From Nitrospina sp. (GTDB lineage: Bacteria > Nitrospinota > Nitrospinia > Nitrospinales > Nitrospinaceae), in contig SMVS01000081.1 of assembly GCA_004357435.1 (NCBI GenBank), positions 1 to 16,782 on the forward strand: 16,782 nucleotides of DNA, read 5' to 3'. This document shows positions 8,468 through 14,819 of the stretch, piece by piece. Under the pieces are notes generated by a model. That model saw only the letters and a program-made list of their open reading frames with translations. It was not told the origin of the DNA and ran no database searches. The translations under genes were made by a program, and so were the position numbers. Every line of letters starts with the position of its first letter. Position 1 is the first letter of the stretch.

Positions 8468-8725
8468 ATTTAACTCCTATCTATAATAATGTGACCAATG
8501 AAGTTACCTAATCTATCACAAAAATTCGATGGGTTCCAAGTTCCTTGCTTCCAAAATTCAATTTTATCAAGCAAATCCACCGTCGCAGGCGGCTGGCGTC
8601 CCGGAACCGGCCAAAGACTCTTTGTTTTCCGGATAATTCCACATAAACCGTTAAATAATTTGGGCGGGACCGTAACCTGTCGTAAACTGATTAGATGGTG
8701 GTTCACCCTTAAAGATGCATAATAA
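8468..8725. promoter_or_regulatory. Divergent intergenic region between peroxiredoxin and CDF genes
   Basis: This 258-bp AT-rich stretch must hold the promoters for both directions. For the peroxiredoxin strand I see only a weak candidate pair, TTGGAA and TAGATT, spaced 18 nt. A TATTAT-like sequence lies too close to the Shine-Dalgarno to be its -10. On the plus strand TAAACT with a poor -35 is the best I can find for the CDF gene. A short plus-strand open frame at 8498-8722 has no family features and is not called. Confidence 0.3.
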
Positions 8726-9625
8726 ATGACTGCGATCTCTATCCAAAAAAAATTACAGTGGGCGATCATTTTAACGTTTATAGTTCTTTGCGTTGAAGCT
8801 GTTGGGGGTATCCTGAGTAACAGTTTGGCCCTTTTGAGCGATGCGGCCCACATGCTAACCGATGTTTTTGCGTTGTCTTTGAGTTGGCTGGCTCTCAAAA
8901 TCTCCTCCCAGCCCTCCACTCGTACCCGGACTTACGGCTATCATCGAATCGAAATATTTGCGGCCCTGACCAACAGCATGCTGTTGTTGGGCATGGCGTT
9001 AGGGATTCTATGGGAAGCCTGGGGGCGGTTTCAAAATCCACAAGCGGTGCATAGCCTCATGGTGATGGGGATTGCCACCATCGGATTGACCGCTAATTTA
9101 GGCGTGATCTACTTTTTAAAAGACGCGGCTCTCCACACCCACCGGCACGATTTGAATATCAAAAGCGCCTTTTACCACGTGTTGGGCGATTGTCTGGCCT
9201 CGGTGGCCGTGATCATCGGCGCCGGGGTCATGTGGGCCACCCAGTGGTACGTTCTGGACTCGATAATCGCCGCTCTGGTGGCGGCGGTGCTGGTCTGGGG
9301 TGCTGGAAAAATTATCCGGGATTCCCTTCATATCCTGCTGGAGGGCGTCCCCAAGGGAATTTCCCTTGCTGAAGTCGAAAAAGAGCTGGTGGCCCTGCCG
9401 GAGGTCAACGATATCCATGAACTCCACATCTGGTGCATTTGCTCCAATATTTACGCGCTCAGCACCCACGCTTTGGTGAACGACCAGAGGATGAACCAGG
9501 CGGAAAATATTCTTGCGGATATGAAAAATCTGCTGGAAGAAAAATTTAATATCACGCATTCGACCATTCAGTTCGAAACGGTCCCCTGCAATTCCAACGG
9601 CGACCCCTGCCAGATGCAACATTAA
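8726..9625 (+). CDS. Cation diffusion facilitator, zinc-type exporter (CzcD/ZitB-like)
   Basis: This is a 299-residue inner-membrane proton antiporter of the CDF family. About six hydrophobic segments are visible in the first 210 residues. The metal-site motifs are HxxxD in TM2 (His42, Asp46 in SDAAHMLTD) and HxxxD in TM5 (His151, Asp155 in HVLGDCLAS), the pattern known for zinc-selective members. A cytosolic ferredoxin-like domain follows, with ELHIWCICSNIYALSTH. The tail ends with two Cys and a His (PCNSNGDPCQMQH), possibly metal-binding. An in-frame TAA (8723-8725) sits directly before the ATG, so the start cannot be further upstream; no good Shine-Dalgarno is seen. The MBL gene follows after 9 bp, apparently co-transcribed. 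Confidence 0.93.
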   Translation: MTAISIQKKLQWAIILTFIVLCVEAVGGILSNSLALLSDAAHMLTDVFALSLSWLALKISSQPSTRTRTYGYHRIEIFAALTNSMLLLGMALGILWEAWGRFQNPQAVHSLMVMGIATIGLTANLGVIYFLKDAALHTHRHDLNIKSAFYHVLGDCLASVAVIIGAGVMWATQWYVLDSIIAALVAAVLVWGAGKIIRDSLHILLEGVPKGISLAEVEKELVALPEVNDIHELHIWCICSNIYALSTHALVNDQRMNQAENILADMKNLLEEKFNITHSTIQFETVPCNSNGDPCQMQH

Positions 9626-9634
9626 GTTGAAATC

Positions 9635-10399
9635 ATGAGAATACTATTTTTAGGCACCGGCACCTCGACAGGAGTTCCCACATTGTGTTGCGAGTGCGCC
9701 GTCTGCCAGTCTGACGATCCCAGGAACAACCGTCTGCGTTCCTCCATTATGGTTGAAAACGAGGGATATCAAATTTTGATAGACACTTCCACCGACCTGC
9801 GCCAGCAGTGCCTGCGGCACCGGATCACCCACATCGACAGCGTCCTTTACTCCCATCACCACGCCGACCATGTGCACGGCATTGACGAGTTGCGATGCTT
9901 CAATTTTTTCAACAAAACTGTCACGCCCTGTTATGGGAATGAAATGACCCTGTCCGCTATCAAGAAAAATTTCAGTTATATCTTTAACGGTTCCCAACCC
10001 CAGGGAGGAGGCATTCCCCAAATAGAGATGGTGACGGTGAATTCAGAGCCTTTCACTTTGGGGAAAATCAAAATCACCCCGGTGGACATCCGCCATGGCA
10101 ACTTGACAATTCTGGGATACCGGCTCAACGACTCCGCGTACATTACCGATTGCAGTGGCATCCCGGACGCGTCTCGAAAAAAACTGTTGGATCTGGATCT
10201 GTTGATACTGAACGCCCTGGGTTTTAAACCTCATCCCACGCACTTTTGCCTGGACCAGGCTCTGGCGGCCATTGCCGATCTAAAGCCGAAGCAGGCGATT
10301 CTCACCCACATCAATCATAATTTCGACCATGAAAAGGTCAGCGCCGAGCTTCCGGAAAATGTAGAATTAGCTTACGATGGGATGACCGTGGATTTGTGA
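9635..10399 (+). CDS. PhnP-like metallo-beta-lactamase-fold hydrolase
   Basis: The 254-residue protein belongs to the MBL superfamily close to PhnP (COG1235). The N-terminus GTGTSTGVP is followed by a Cys cluster (Cys19, Cys21, Cys24 in CCECAVCQ) like the structural zinc site of PhnP, then DPRNNRLRSS. The metal motif is SHHHADHVHG (His74, His76, Asp78, His79). Further ligands are probably His114-type residues, Asp in ITDCSG, and the C-terminal LTHINH. Family members are phosphodiesterases or related hydrolases; PhnP acts on cyclic ribose phosphates. No phn genes are nearby, so the substrate is unknown. It is 9 bp behind the CDF exporter. A degenerate copy of its last codons lies 62 bp downstream (see repeat). 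Confidence 0.88.
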   Translation: MRILFLGTGTSTGVPTLCCECAVCQSDDPRNNRLRSSIMVENEGYQILIDTSTDLRQQCLRHRITHIDSVLYSHHHADHVHGIDELRCFNFFNKTVTPCYGNEMTLSAIKKNFSYIFNGSQPQGGGIPQIEMVTVNSEPFTLGKIKITPVDIRHGNLTILGYRLNDSAYITDCSGIPDASRKKLLDLDLLILNALGFKPHPTHFCLDQALAAIADLKPKQAILTHINHNFDHEKVSAELPENVELAYDGMTVDL

Positions 10400-10478
10400 T
10401 CCATCCCGATCAAAAGTTTTCAGACAGGTGGATGTCCAGCGGGATGACCGTGGAATGGTAATCAATCCAAGTCAAAAT
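10379..10478. repeat. Degenerate direct duplication of the MBL gene 3' end
   Basis: GGGATGACCGTGGA occurs exactly at 10379-10392 and again at 10441-10454. Similarity continues for roughly 24 more bases (…GATCAAAA / …AGTCAAAA). Copy one encodes GMTVDL and TGA. Copy two reads GMTVEW and TAA in the equivalent frame. A 7-bp inverted pair (CATCCCG 10402-10408, CGGGATG 10440-10446) lies between and into the copies. The second copy runs into the 3' end of the convergent zinc-ribbon gene. Confidence 0.7.
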
Positions 10479-10752
10479 CCCGGATGGGTTTGGTGTCTGA
10501 TTTGTCGATGTGCTTTTGAGCTTCCTTGAATTTTTCATCCAAAAGCCGTGATCGGTCCTTTTCAAGCTCGCTTCGCCTGTTGAACAAAGCTTCCGCCTCG
10601 CGGCGTTGGGCGTTCAGGCCTTTCACCATGTCCGACAGCGAGGAGAGTTCCTTTTTTTTCTCCTCTTTCCACAACACATCTCCGGTTTTCTGGTCGATAT
10701 GCAACGACGCTTCACAACAAGGGCAGATAATTTTCAACTTTTTGGAACCCAT
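10462..10752 (-). CDS. Small zinc-ribbon/coiled-coil protein of unknown function
   Basis: I do not recognise this 96-residue protein as a named family. Its N-terminus looks like half of a zinc ribbon: KIICPCCEASLHIDQKTGDVL, with one CxxC pair (Cys10, Cys13) and the turn typical of short zinc-finger modules. Residues 30-85 are highly charged and rich in Lys/Glu/Arg with regular leucines, suggesting a coiled coil or long helix. The C-terminus is acidic (RDFDLD). With a single CxxC, metal binding would require a dimer or other ligands. The gene is well supported: an extended -10 promoter, a short leader and AGAGGT (complement of 10761-10766) 8 nt before the ATG. It stands alone, convergent to the MBL gene and divergent from bioD. 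Confidence 0.75.
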   Translation of the reverse strand: MGSKKLKIICPCCEASLHIDQKTGDVLWKEEKKKELSSLSDMVKGLNAQRREAEALFNRRSELEKDRSRLLDEKFKEAQKHIDKSDTKPIRDFDLD

Positions 10753-10781
10753 AATTCAAGACCTCTAAAAACAGTGACACA

Positions 10782-10808
10782 ATTATACCAGATATCGGGG
10801 CGACTCAA
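10782..10808 (-). promoter_or_regulatory. Extended -10 promoter of the zinc-ribbon gene
   Basis: On the minus strand TGGTATAAT (complement of 10782-10790) is a perfect -10 with the TGn extension. A partial -35, TTGAGT (complement of 10803-10808), lies 15 nt upstream. Initiation near 10775 would give a leader of about 23 nt containing the Shine-Dalgarno. Confidence 0.6.
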
Positions 10809-10849
10809 AACCCCACCCGCAGACCTTATGAGAGCCCATGAAAATTAAG

Positions 10850-10879
10850 TTGTCTTGAAACCCGGCAGTTCTCTACAAT
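10850..10879 (+). promoter_or_regulatory. Candidate sigma-70-type promoter of bioD
   Basis: TTGTCT (10850-10855) and TACAAT (10874-10879) are spaced 18 nt. Initiation near 10886 would give a 17-nt leader containing GGCGGAG before the ATG at 10903. It is divergent from the zinc-ribbon promoter. No convincing BirA-type operator palindrome was seen. Confidence 0.5.
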
Positions 10880-10902
10880 GAACTTTTTAAATGGCGGAGA
10901 CC

Positions 10903-11610
10903 ATGGCAGGATTTTTCATCACAGGCACGGATACCGGGGTCGGCAAAACCGTCGTCACGGCTTGCCTTCTGGCCCTGCTCAGAAACCGGGGTTTGGACGT
11001 GGGCGTCATGAAACCTTTGGAAACCGGGGTCGATGCGAAATGCAGTTCACCGGCCAATTCCGACGCCAAATTTCTCATGGAATCCGCCGCCATCGAAGAC
11101 GATCTGACCGATGTGTGCCCGGTTCGGCTGAAGCCCGCGGCGTCGCCCTATCAGGCGGCCATGATTGCCAACCAGGCAATCGATATTGATAAAATACTGT
11201 CCGCCTACCAAACCCTGGCGAACCGCCATCCCTGGATGCTGGTCGAGGGAATCGGCGGCCTGTTGGTGCCCATCCATAAAGATTACCTCGTGGTGGATTT
11301 GATTCGCGATATCGGACTGCCGGTGGTCCTGGTCTGCCGCTACCAGCTGGGCACGCTCAACCACAGCTTGCTGGCTTTGGATCATCTGAAGCAAAAAAAC
11401 CTGGAAGTTCGAGGAATCATTTTCAATCAAACCGGAGATTTGGATGCGGTGGAAACCGAACAACCCGCACTTCTGAAAGAATTGTCTGGAACGCGCCTGC
11501 TGGGCGGAGTTCCTTTCATAGAAGGTCTCGCCACCGATTCGTTCACTCCCGAATTGTTGCAGGTCCTCGAACAGAGCATCGACTGCACCGGCCTTCTGGC
11601 TGGCCAATGA
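10903..11610 (+). CDS. bioD: ATP-dependent dethiobiotin synthetase BioD
   Basis: BioD carboxylates and closes the ureido ring of 7,8-diaminopelargonate, using CO2 and ATP, to give dethiobiotin. The protein has 235 residues from ATG 10903. The P-loop is GTDTGVGKT (8-16) at the extreme N-terminus, as in all BioD. Other family signatures are VGVMKPLETGVD, then AASPYQAAM, VEGIGGLLVPI (catalytic Glu region), and LVCRYQLGTLNHSLLALDHL. An ATG at 10891 would add four residues. I prefer 10903 because the P-loop then sits at the usual distance and GGCGGAG (10893-10899) lies upstream, though its spacing is short. bioD is alone on this strand; bioA is convergent, beyond the queD-like gene. Confidence 0.93.
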   Translation: MAGFFITGTDTGVGKTVVTACLLALLRNRGLDVGVMKPLETGVDAKCSSPANSDAKFLMESAAIEDDLTDVCPVRLKPAASPYQAAMIANQAIDIDKILSAYQTLANRHPWMLVEGIGGLLVPIHKDYLVVDLIRDIGLPVVLVCRYQLGTLNHSLLALDHLKQKNLEVRGIIFNQTGDLDAVETEQPALLKELSGTRLLGGVPFIEGLATDSFTPELLQVLEQSIDCTGLLAGQ

Positions 11611-11629
11611 TTATAAATTCTCTTAAGAT

Positions 11630-11677
11630 ATTCCCAATAATTTGAAACGAGCGGTGATTAAATTGGGAATTATCACC
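11630..11677. other. Overlapping inverted repeats between convergent bioD and queD-like genes
   Basis: ATTCCCAAT (11630-11638) pairs with ATTGGGAAT (11662-11670) across 23 nt. The right arm is also inside a second hairpin, GGTGAT (11653-11658) with ATCACC (11672-11677), extended by AATT/AATT around a GGG loop. The two structures exclude each other. Neither is followed by a good T-tract, so a classical terminator is not clear, although a transcript-end role in either direction is plausible. Confidence 0.45.
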
Positions 11678-11710
11678 TGCATGGTTGGTGCTCTCTTCAT
11701 GCTCCCCGCC

Positions 11711-12079
11711 TCATTCAAAATAAGCGGCACCACACTCCGGCGTTTCGCTTATCTCCACTCGTTTGATTTTTACAGATTTCGTGTTGAGCAGAGCGCTCAA
11801 CTTCTCAAACAACCAACGGGCAATATTTTCAGCGGAAGGATTTTGTTGGTCGAAAGGAGCCACCTCGTTGATATTGTGATAATCCAAAGCCGACAACACC
11901 CCTTCCGTTTGCTTTTTGAGGTTTACAAAATCAATGCCCACACCCATGGCATCCAACTCCTCGGATTCGGCAATGACGACCGCCGTCCAATTGTGGCCAT
12001 GCAGGTTTTCATACTGCCCGTCATACCCCCGCAACTGATGGGCCGCCGAAAAAATAGTTTTTATAGTGACTTGATACAT
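11711..12079 (-). CDS. QueD/6-pyruvoyl-tetrahydropterin synthase family protein lacking the usual catalytic Cys
   Basis: The protein has 122 residues from ATG 12079. T-fold family features are clear: zinc ligands His14 (FSAAHQL), His27 and His29 (NLHGHNW), then GVGIDFVNLKK, LDYHNINE, NPSAENIARWL and a C-terminal EISETPECGAAY. QueD makes 6-carboxytetrahydropterin for queuosine; PTPS makes 6-pyruvoyl-tetrahydropterin. The catalytic Cys of QueD (C-x3-HGH) is Tyr23 here (TAT at 12013-12011), while the next residue is Glu24. This gives E-x2-HGH, recalling PTPS-III enzymes that replace FolB. A GTG at 12091 could add four residues. ATG 12079 is preferred because GGGTGGGA lies 6 nt upstream. The bioA stop is 1 bp away, so translation is probably coupled. 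Confidence 0.85.
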   Translation of the reverse strand: MYQVTIKTIFSAAHQLRGYDGQYENLHGHNWTAVVIAESEELDAMGVGIDFVNLKKQTEGVLSALDYHNINEVAPFDQQNPSAENIARWLFEKLSALLNTKSVKIKRVEISETPECGAAYFE

Positions 12080-12080
12080 T

Positions 12081-13442
12081 TTATTTCCCACCCAATACTT
12101 TGTCGATGCATTCGTAGGCCGTGTCGATCATCGTTTGGATTTCATTCGTTTCGATGACCAGGGGCGGTATGAAATATACCACATTGCCCAGGGGCCGCAT
12201 GTAAACTCCGCGCTTCAATCCTTCGAGAAAAATTTGATGACCCACCCGCTGTTGCCACGGAAAAGGCTCCTTGCGATCCCGATCTTTCACCAACTCGACA
12301 GCGGCAATCATGCCGGTCTGCCGAAACTCCCCGCACCAGGGCAACGTCTCCAATTGGCGCCCGCCTTCTTTAAGGGCGTCCATCTTCGGCTGGAGGCCCG
12401 CCATGAAACCCTCTTCCTGAAGGAGCGCCAAAGTTTCATTGGCGGCGGCACATGCCAGCGCATTGGCGGAATAACTGTGGCTGTGAATGAACATTTTCAT
12501 CGAAGCGAACTCATCATAAAAAGCGGCGTAAATTTTCTCCTCGGTCAAGGTCGCCGCCAGCGGCAGAACTCCGGAAGTGATGCCTTTCGACAAACACAAA
12601 AAGGTCGGTTGCAATCCATGATGCTCCGAGACAAACAGCGCACCGGTTCGGCCAAACCCCACCGCTACCTCGTCATAAATGGTGTGGACATCGCAAGCGT
12701 TGCAGGCTTCTTCCAGCTTCTTCAGGTAAATGGGTGGATACATTTTCATTCCCGCCGCGCCCTGAACCAAAGGTTCGATGATGACCGCCGCCACCGTTGC
12801 ATGATTTTGCTCCAAAGTCTTTTGCATCGGTTCAAAACATTCGGCCTGGCAACTGTCCGGAGTCAGCCCGTAGGGACATCGAAAACAATCGGGCCCCACG
12901 ACTTCGCGGTTTTGCATCAATACCGGCTCGAATTTGTCACGAAACAGATCCGACCCGCAGACGGAAAGAGCGCCCAGAGTTTCACCGTGGTAGCCGTCCT
13001 TTAAATAAACGAATTGCTTTTTTTCGGGATTGCCGGTTTGCACCCAGTATTGCAGGCTTTGCTTGAGCGCCACCTCCACCGCAGTGGAACCGTTGTCGGA
13101 GAAAAAAACCTTGGTCAGGTTGGGAGATGACGAATTCACCAGAGTTTCAGCCAAGTCGATGGCCGGCTTATGAGTCAACCCGGCAAACATCACGTGGGAA
13201 AATTTTTCCATCTGGTTTTTAATGGCTTGATTGATGCGCGGGTGATTGTGTCCCAAAATATTCACCCACCAGGAAGCAATCACATCCAGGTATCGGTTGC
13301 CGTCGGCATCAAACAAGTGAACACCCGCGGCGCGTTCGATGAGCAAAGGCGGACGGGTTTCGTGATCCTTCATCTGGGTACAGGGGTGCCAGACGTTGTG
13401 AAAGTCTCGGATTAAATCTTCGTCGGTTTTAAAAAGGTTCAT
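12081..13442 (-). CDS. bioA: Adenosylmethionine-8-amino-7-oxononanoate aminotransferase BioA
   Basis: BioA is the PLP-dependent transaminase that forms 7,8-diaminopelargonate, the BioD substrate. The protein has 453 residues. The N-terminal VWHPCTQMKDHE is a BioA hallmark. Further motifs are ASWWVNILGHNHP, FSDNGSTAVEVALK, the PLP Asp257 in IYDEVAVGFGRTG, and Lys286 in LCLSKGITSGVLPLAATLT as the Schiff-base lysine. A four-Cys segment at 186-202 (CFRCPYGLTPDSCQAEC) resembles an insert seen in some BioA/BioK proteins and could bind metal. The amino donor (SAM or lysine) cannot be decided from sequence alone. It starts 17 bp after the thiO stop without a clear Shine-Dalgarno and ends 1 bp before the queD-like start. 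Confidence 0.95.
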   Translation of the reverse strand: MNLFKTDEDLIRDFHNVWHPCTQMKDHETRPPLLIERAAGVHLFDADGNRYLDVIASWWVNILGHNHPRINQAIKNQMEKFSHVMFAGLTHKPAIDLAETLVNSSSPNLTKVFFSDNGSTAVEVALKQSLQYWVQTGNPEKKQFVYLKDGYHGETLGALSVCGSDLFRDKFEPVLMQNREVVGPDCFRCPYGLTPDSCQAECFEPMQKTLEQNHATVAAVIIEPLVQGAAGMKMYPPIYLKKLEEACNACDVHTIYDEVAVGFGRTGALFVSEHHGLQPTFLCLSKGITSGVLPLAATLTEEKIYAAFYDEFASMKMFIHSHSYSANALACAAANETLALLQEEGFMAGLQPKMDALKEGGRQLETLPWCGEFRQTGMIAAVELVKDRDRKEPFPWQQRVGHQIFLEGLKRGVYMRPLGNVVYFIPPLVIETNEIQTMIDTAYECIDKVLGGK

Positions 13443-13459
13443 GAGAATATTTGATTGAT

Positions 13460-14572
13460 TTAAAGATCGTACCTTGCCGGATCAAATTCAGGGATGCTCT
13501 CCCTAAGCCCGCCTAAAATCGCGCCGGCCAGGTAGTCCGCCTGATTCGGAGTTTGCAGTATTCCGTTTCGGTAGTGGCCCGTTGAATAAAATAAATTCTC
13601 ATACCTGGTGCTGGCTCCCATGATCGGCATCAGGTCCTCTGCCGCGGGGCGCAGTCCGGTCCAGGATTCCACCAGCGGAGCCTCTTTCAGAAAGGGCAGG
13701 ATTTCCGCGGCACGGTCGATCAACCCTTGAATCACATCCTCTTCCACCACCGGATTGAATCCAGTATCTTCCATGGTCGATCCCAGAATCAAGCCGTTGC
13801 CTTCTCCCCAGGGAGCCACGTAGGTCATGATGCCATGAATCGTGTAGTCGAGCCGGCCCTCCGCCACCTGAACCCGGCACATTTGGCCTTTTATCGGTTT
13901 GAGTGGGAGGGACAATCCTAATCCTTCACCCAGGGGCAGGGACCAACTGCCTGCGGCCAGGACAAATTTCGAACCTGCCACCAGACCTGCATCGGTGACC
14001 ACCGCCTGGATACTGGATGGGTCGTGCCGGAACCCCGTGGCGTTGGAGGGGAGAATACGAATCCCCAGTTTTGAAGATGCGGCCACCAAGGCGTCGTGCA
14101 GTTGCCGGTTGTTGACCTGTCCCTCCGCCACCCAGATCACTTCACCGCAATCATCCGCAAAATCTGGTAATTTTTCCCGGACTTTTTCAACCGACCAGAT
14201 TTCGTGGCGGATATTTTCCTGGTGGAAAAACTCAAGACGTGCCTGCCATTGATCCCCCACCGATTTGGCGGGCATCACCGAGCCCGCTGTGGATAGATGA
14301 ATCGGGACACCGCTGAGGGTGGACAATTCCTGAACAAAAGCCGGGTATTTTTCAAGAGATTCCCGGCAAAACCGGAAAAATCGGTCGCCTTTTTGACATT
14401 CGCAAAAAGGCGCCAGCATTCCCGCGGCGGCACGGGAAGCCATGAGGGAGTTCATCGGGTCCCCCAGCACGGCGATTTTTAAGCCGGGGTCGCTGCGCTT
14501 CAATTTGTAGGCGATGCTATGCCCAATGACGCCGGCCCCCACAATTACAACGTCAAAAACCTCCGCTTGCAT
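13460..14572 (-). CDS. thiO: Glycine oxidase ThiO (FAD-dependent, DAO family)
   Basis: ThiO oxidises glycine to the iminoglycine used for the thiazole ring of thiamine. The protein has 370 residues from ATG 14572, matching the size of Bacillus ThiO. The FAD dinucleotide motif is DVVIVGAGVIGHSIAY (Gly12, Gly14, Gly17). The family C-terminal blocks are SWTGLRPAAEDLMPIMG and STGHYRNGILQTP, close to the ThiO pattern. A GTG at 14632 would add 20 non-family residues and has no better ribosome site, so 14572 with AAAAGG upstream is chosen. No other thiamine genes are nearby. A different amine or D-amino acid substrate is possible, since DAO-family specificity is hard to read. It is the first gene of the thiO-bioA-queD-like unit. 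Confidence 0.85.
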   Translation of the reverse strand: MQAEVFDVVIVGAGVIGHSIAYKLKRSDPGLKIAVLGDPMNSLMASRAAAGMLAPFCECQKGDRFFRFCRESLEKYPAFVQELSTLSGVPIHLSTAGSVMPAKSVGDQWQARLEFFHQENIRHEIWSVEKVREKLPDFADDCGEVIWVAEGQVNNRQLHDALVAASSKLGIRILPSNATGFRHDPSSIQAVVTDAGLVAGSKFVLAAGSWSLPLGEGLGLSLPLKPIKGQMCRVQVAEGRLDYTIHGIMTYVAPWGEGNGLILGSTMEDTGFNPVVEEDVIQGLIDRAAEILPFLKEAPLVESWTGLRPAAEDLMPIMGASTRYENLFYSTGHYRNGILQTPNQADYLAGAILGGLRESIPEFDPARYDL

Positions 14573-14602
14573 AAAACCTTTTGATGGAGTGGATAATGGG
14601 TC

Positions 14603-14613
14603 ATTGTATACAA
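14603..14613 (-). promoter_or_regulatory. Candidate -10/palindrome upstream of thiO
   Basis: TTGTATACAA (14604-14613) is a perfect 10-bp palindrome. On the minus strand it overlaps TACAAT (complement of 14603-14608), a good -10 match about 31 bp before the thiO ATG. No good -35 is visible, so this could be an activator-dependent promoter or a chance match. A separate 6-bp hairpin (GGCTCC 14625-14630, GGAGCC 14638-14643) lies just upstream. Confidence 0.3.
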
Positions 14614-14684
14614 ATTTTGGCCCCGGCTCCACTCAAAGGAGCCCCCACCCGCAGACTCCGGAAACTCATGTCTTGCCATCGGGC

Positions 14685-14714
14685 TTGATCTAAAGGACGA
14701 GTGTGTGCTATTTT
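14685..14714 (+). promoter_or_regulatory. Weak candidate promoter for the 14820-16586 unit
   Basis: TTGATC (14685-14690) is spaced 18 nt from TATTTT (14709-14714), which has a TGn extension at 14706-14708. Each hexamer matches the consensus at only four positions. It lies in the divergent 247-bp gap between thiO and the next plus-strand gene and would give a leader of about 100 nt. Confidence 0.3.
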
Positions 14715-14819
14715 TGAGGCGTTACAAGTCCCTTGTGTCCCGCGCCTGCCGGGCTGATTTATTATTAATGCAGTTTTCGCGGTCTGGAAACTGAGAGATT
14801 TTCTTGTCAAAGGATAGTC

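Noticed and set aside
8474..8505. Possible PerR-like box (ATTATTATAG) before the peroxiredoxin gene
   Set aside because: Only one half-site matches and the other half is poor, so it is not enough to claim a PerR operator.
8498..8722. 74-residue plus-strand open frame upstream of the CDF gene
   Set aside because: It has no ribosome site, no recognisable motif and unusual composition, and it fills a divergent promoter region. Probably chance.
11642..12157. 171-residue plus-strand frame across the queD-like gene
   Set aside because: It is antisense to a clear T-fold family gene, has no family features of its own and no ribosome site.
14573..14632. 20-residue N-terminal extension of ThiO from GTG 14632
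   Set aside because: The extension does not resemble the family and crosses the candidate promoter. ATG 14572 gives the normal ThiO length.
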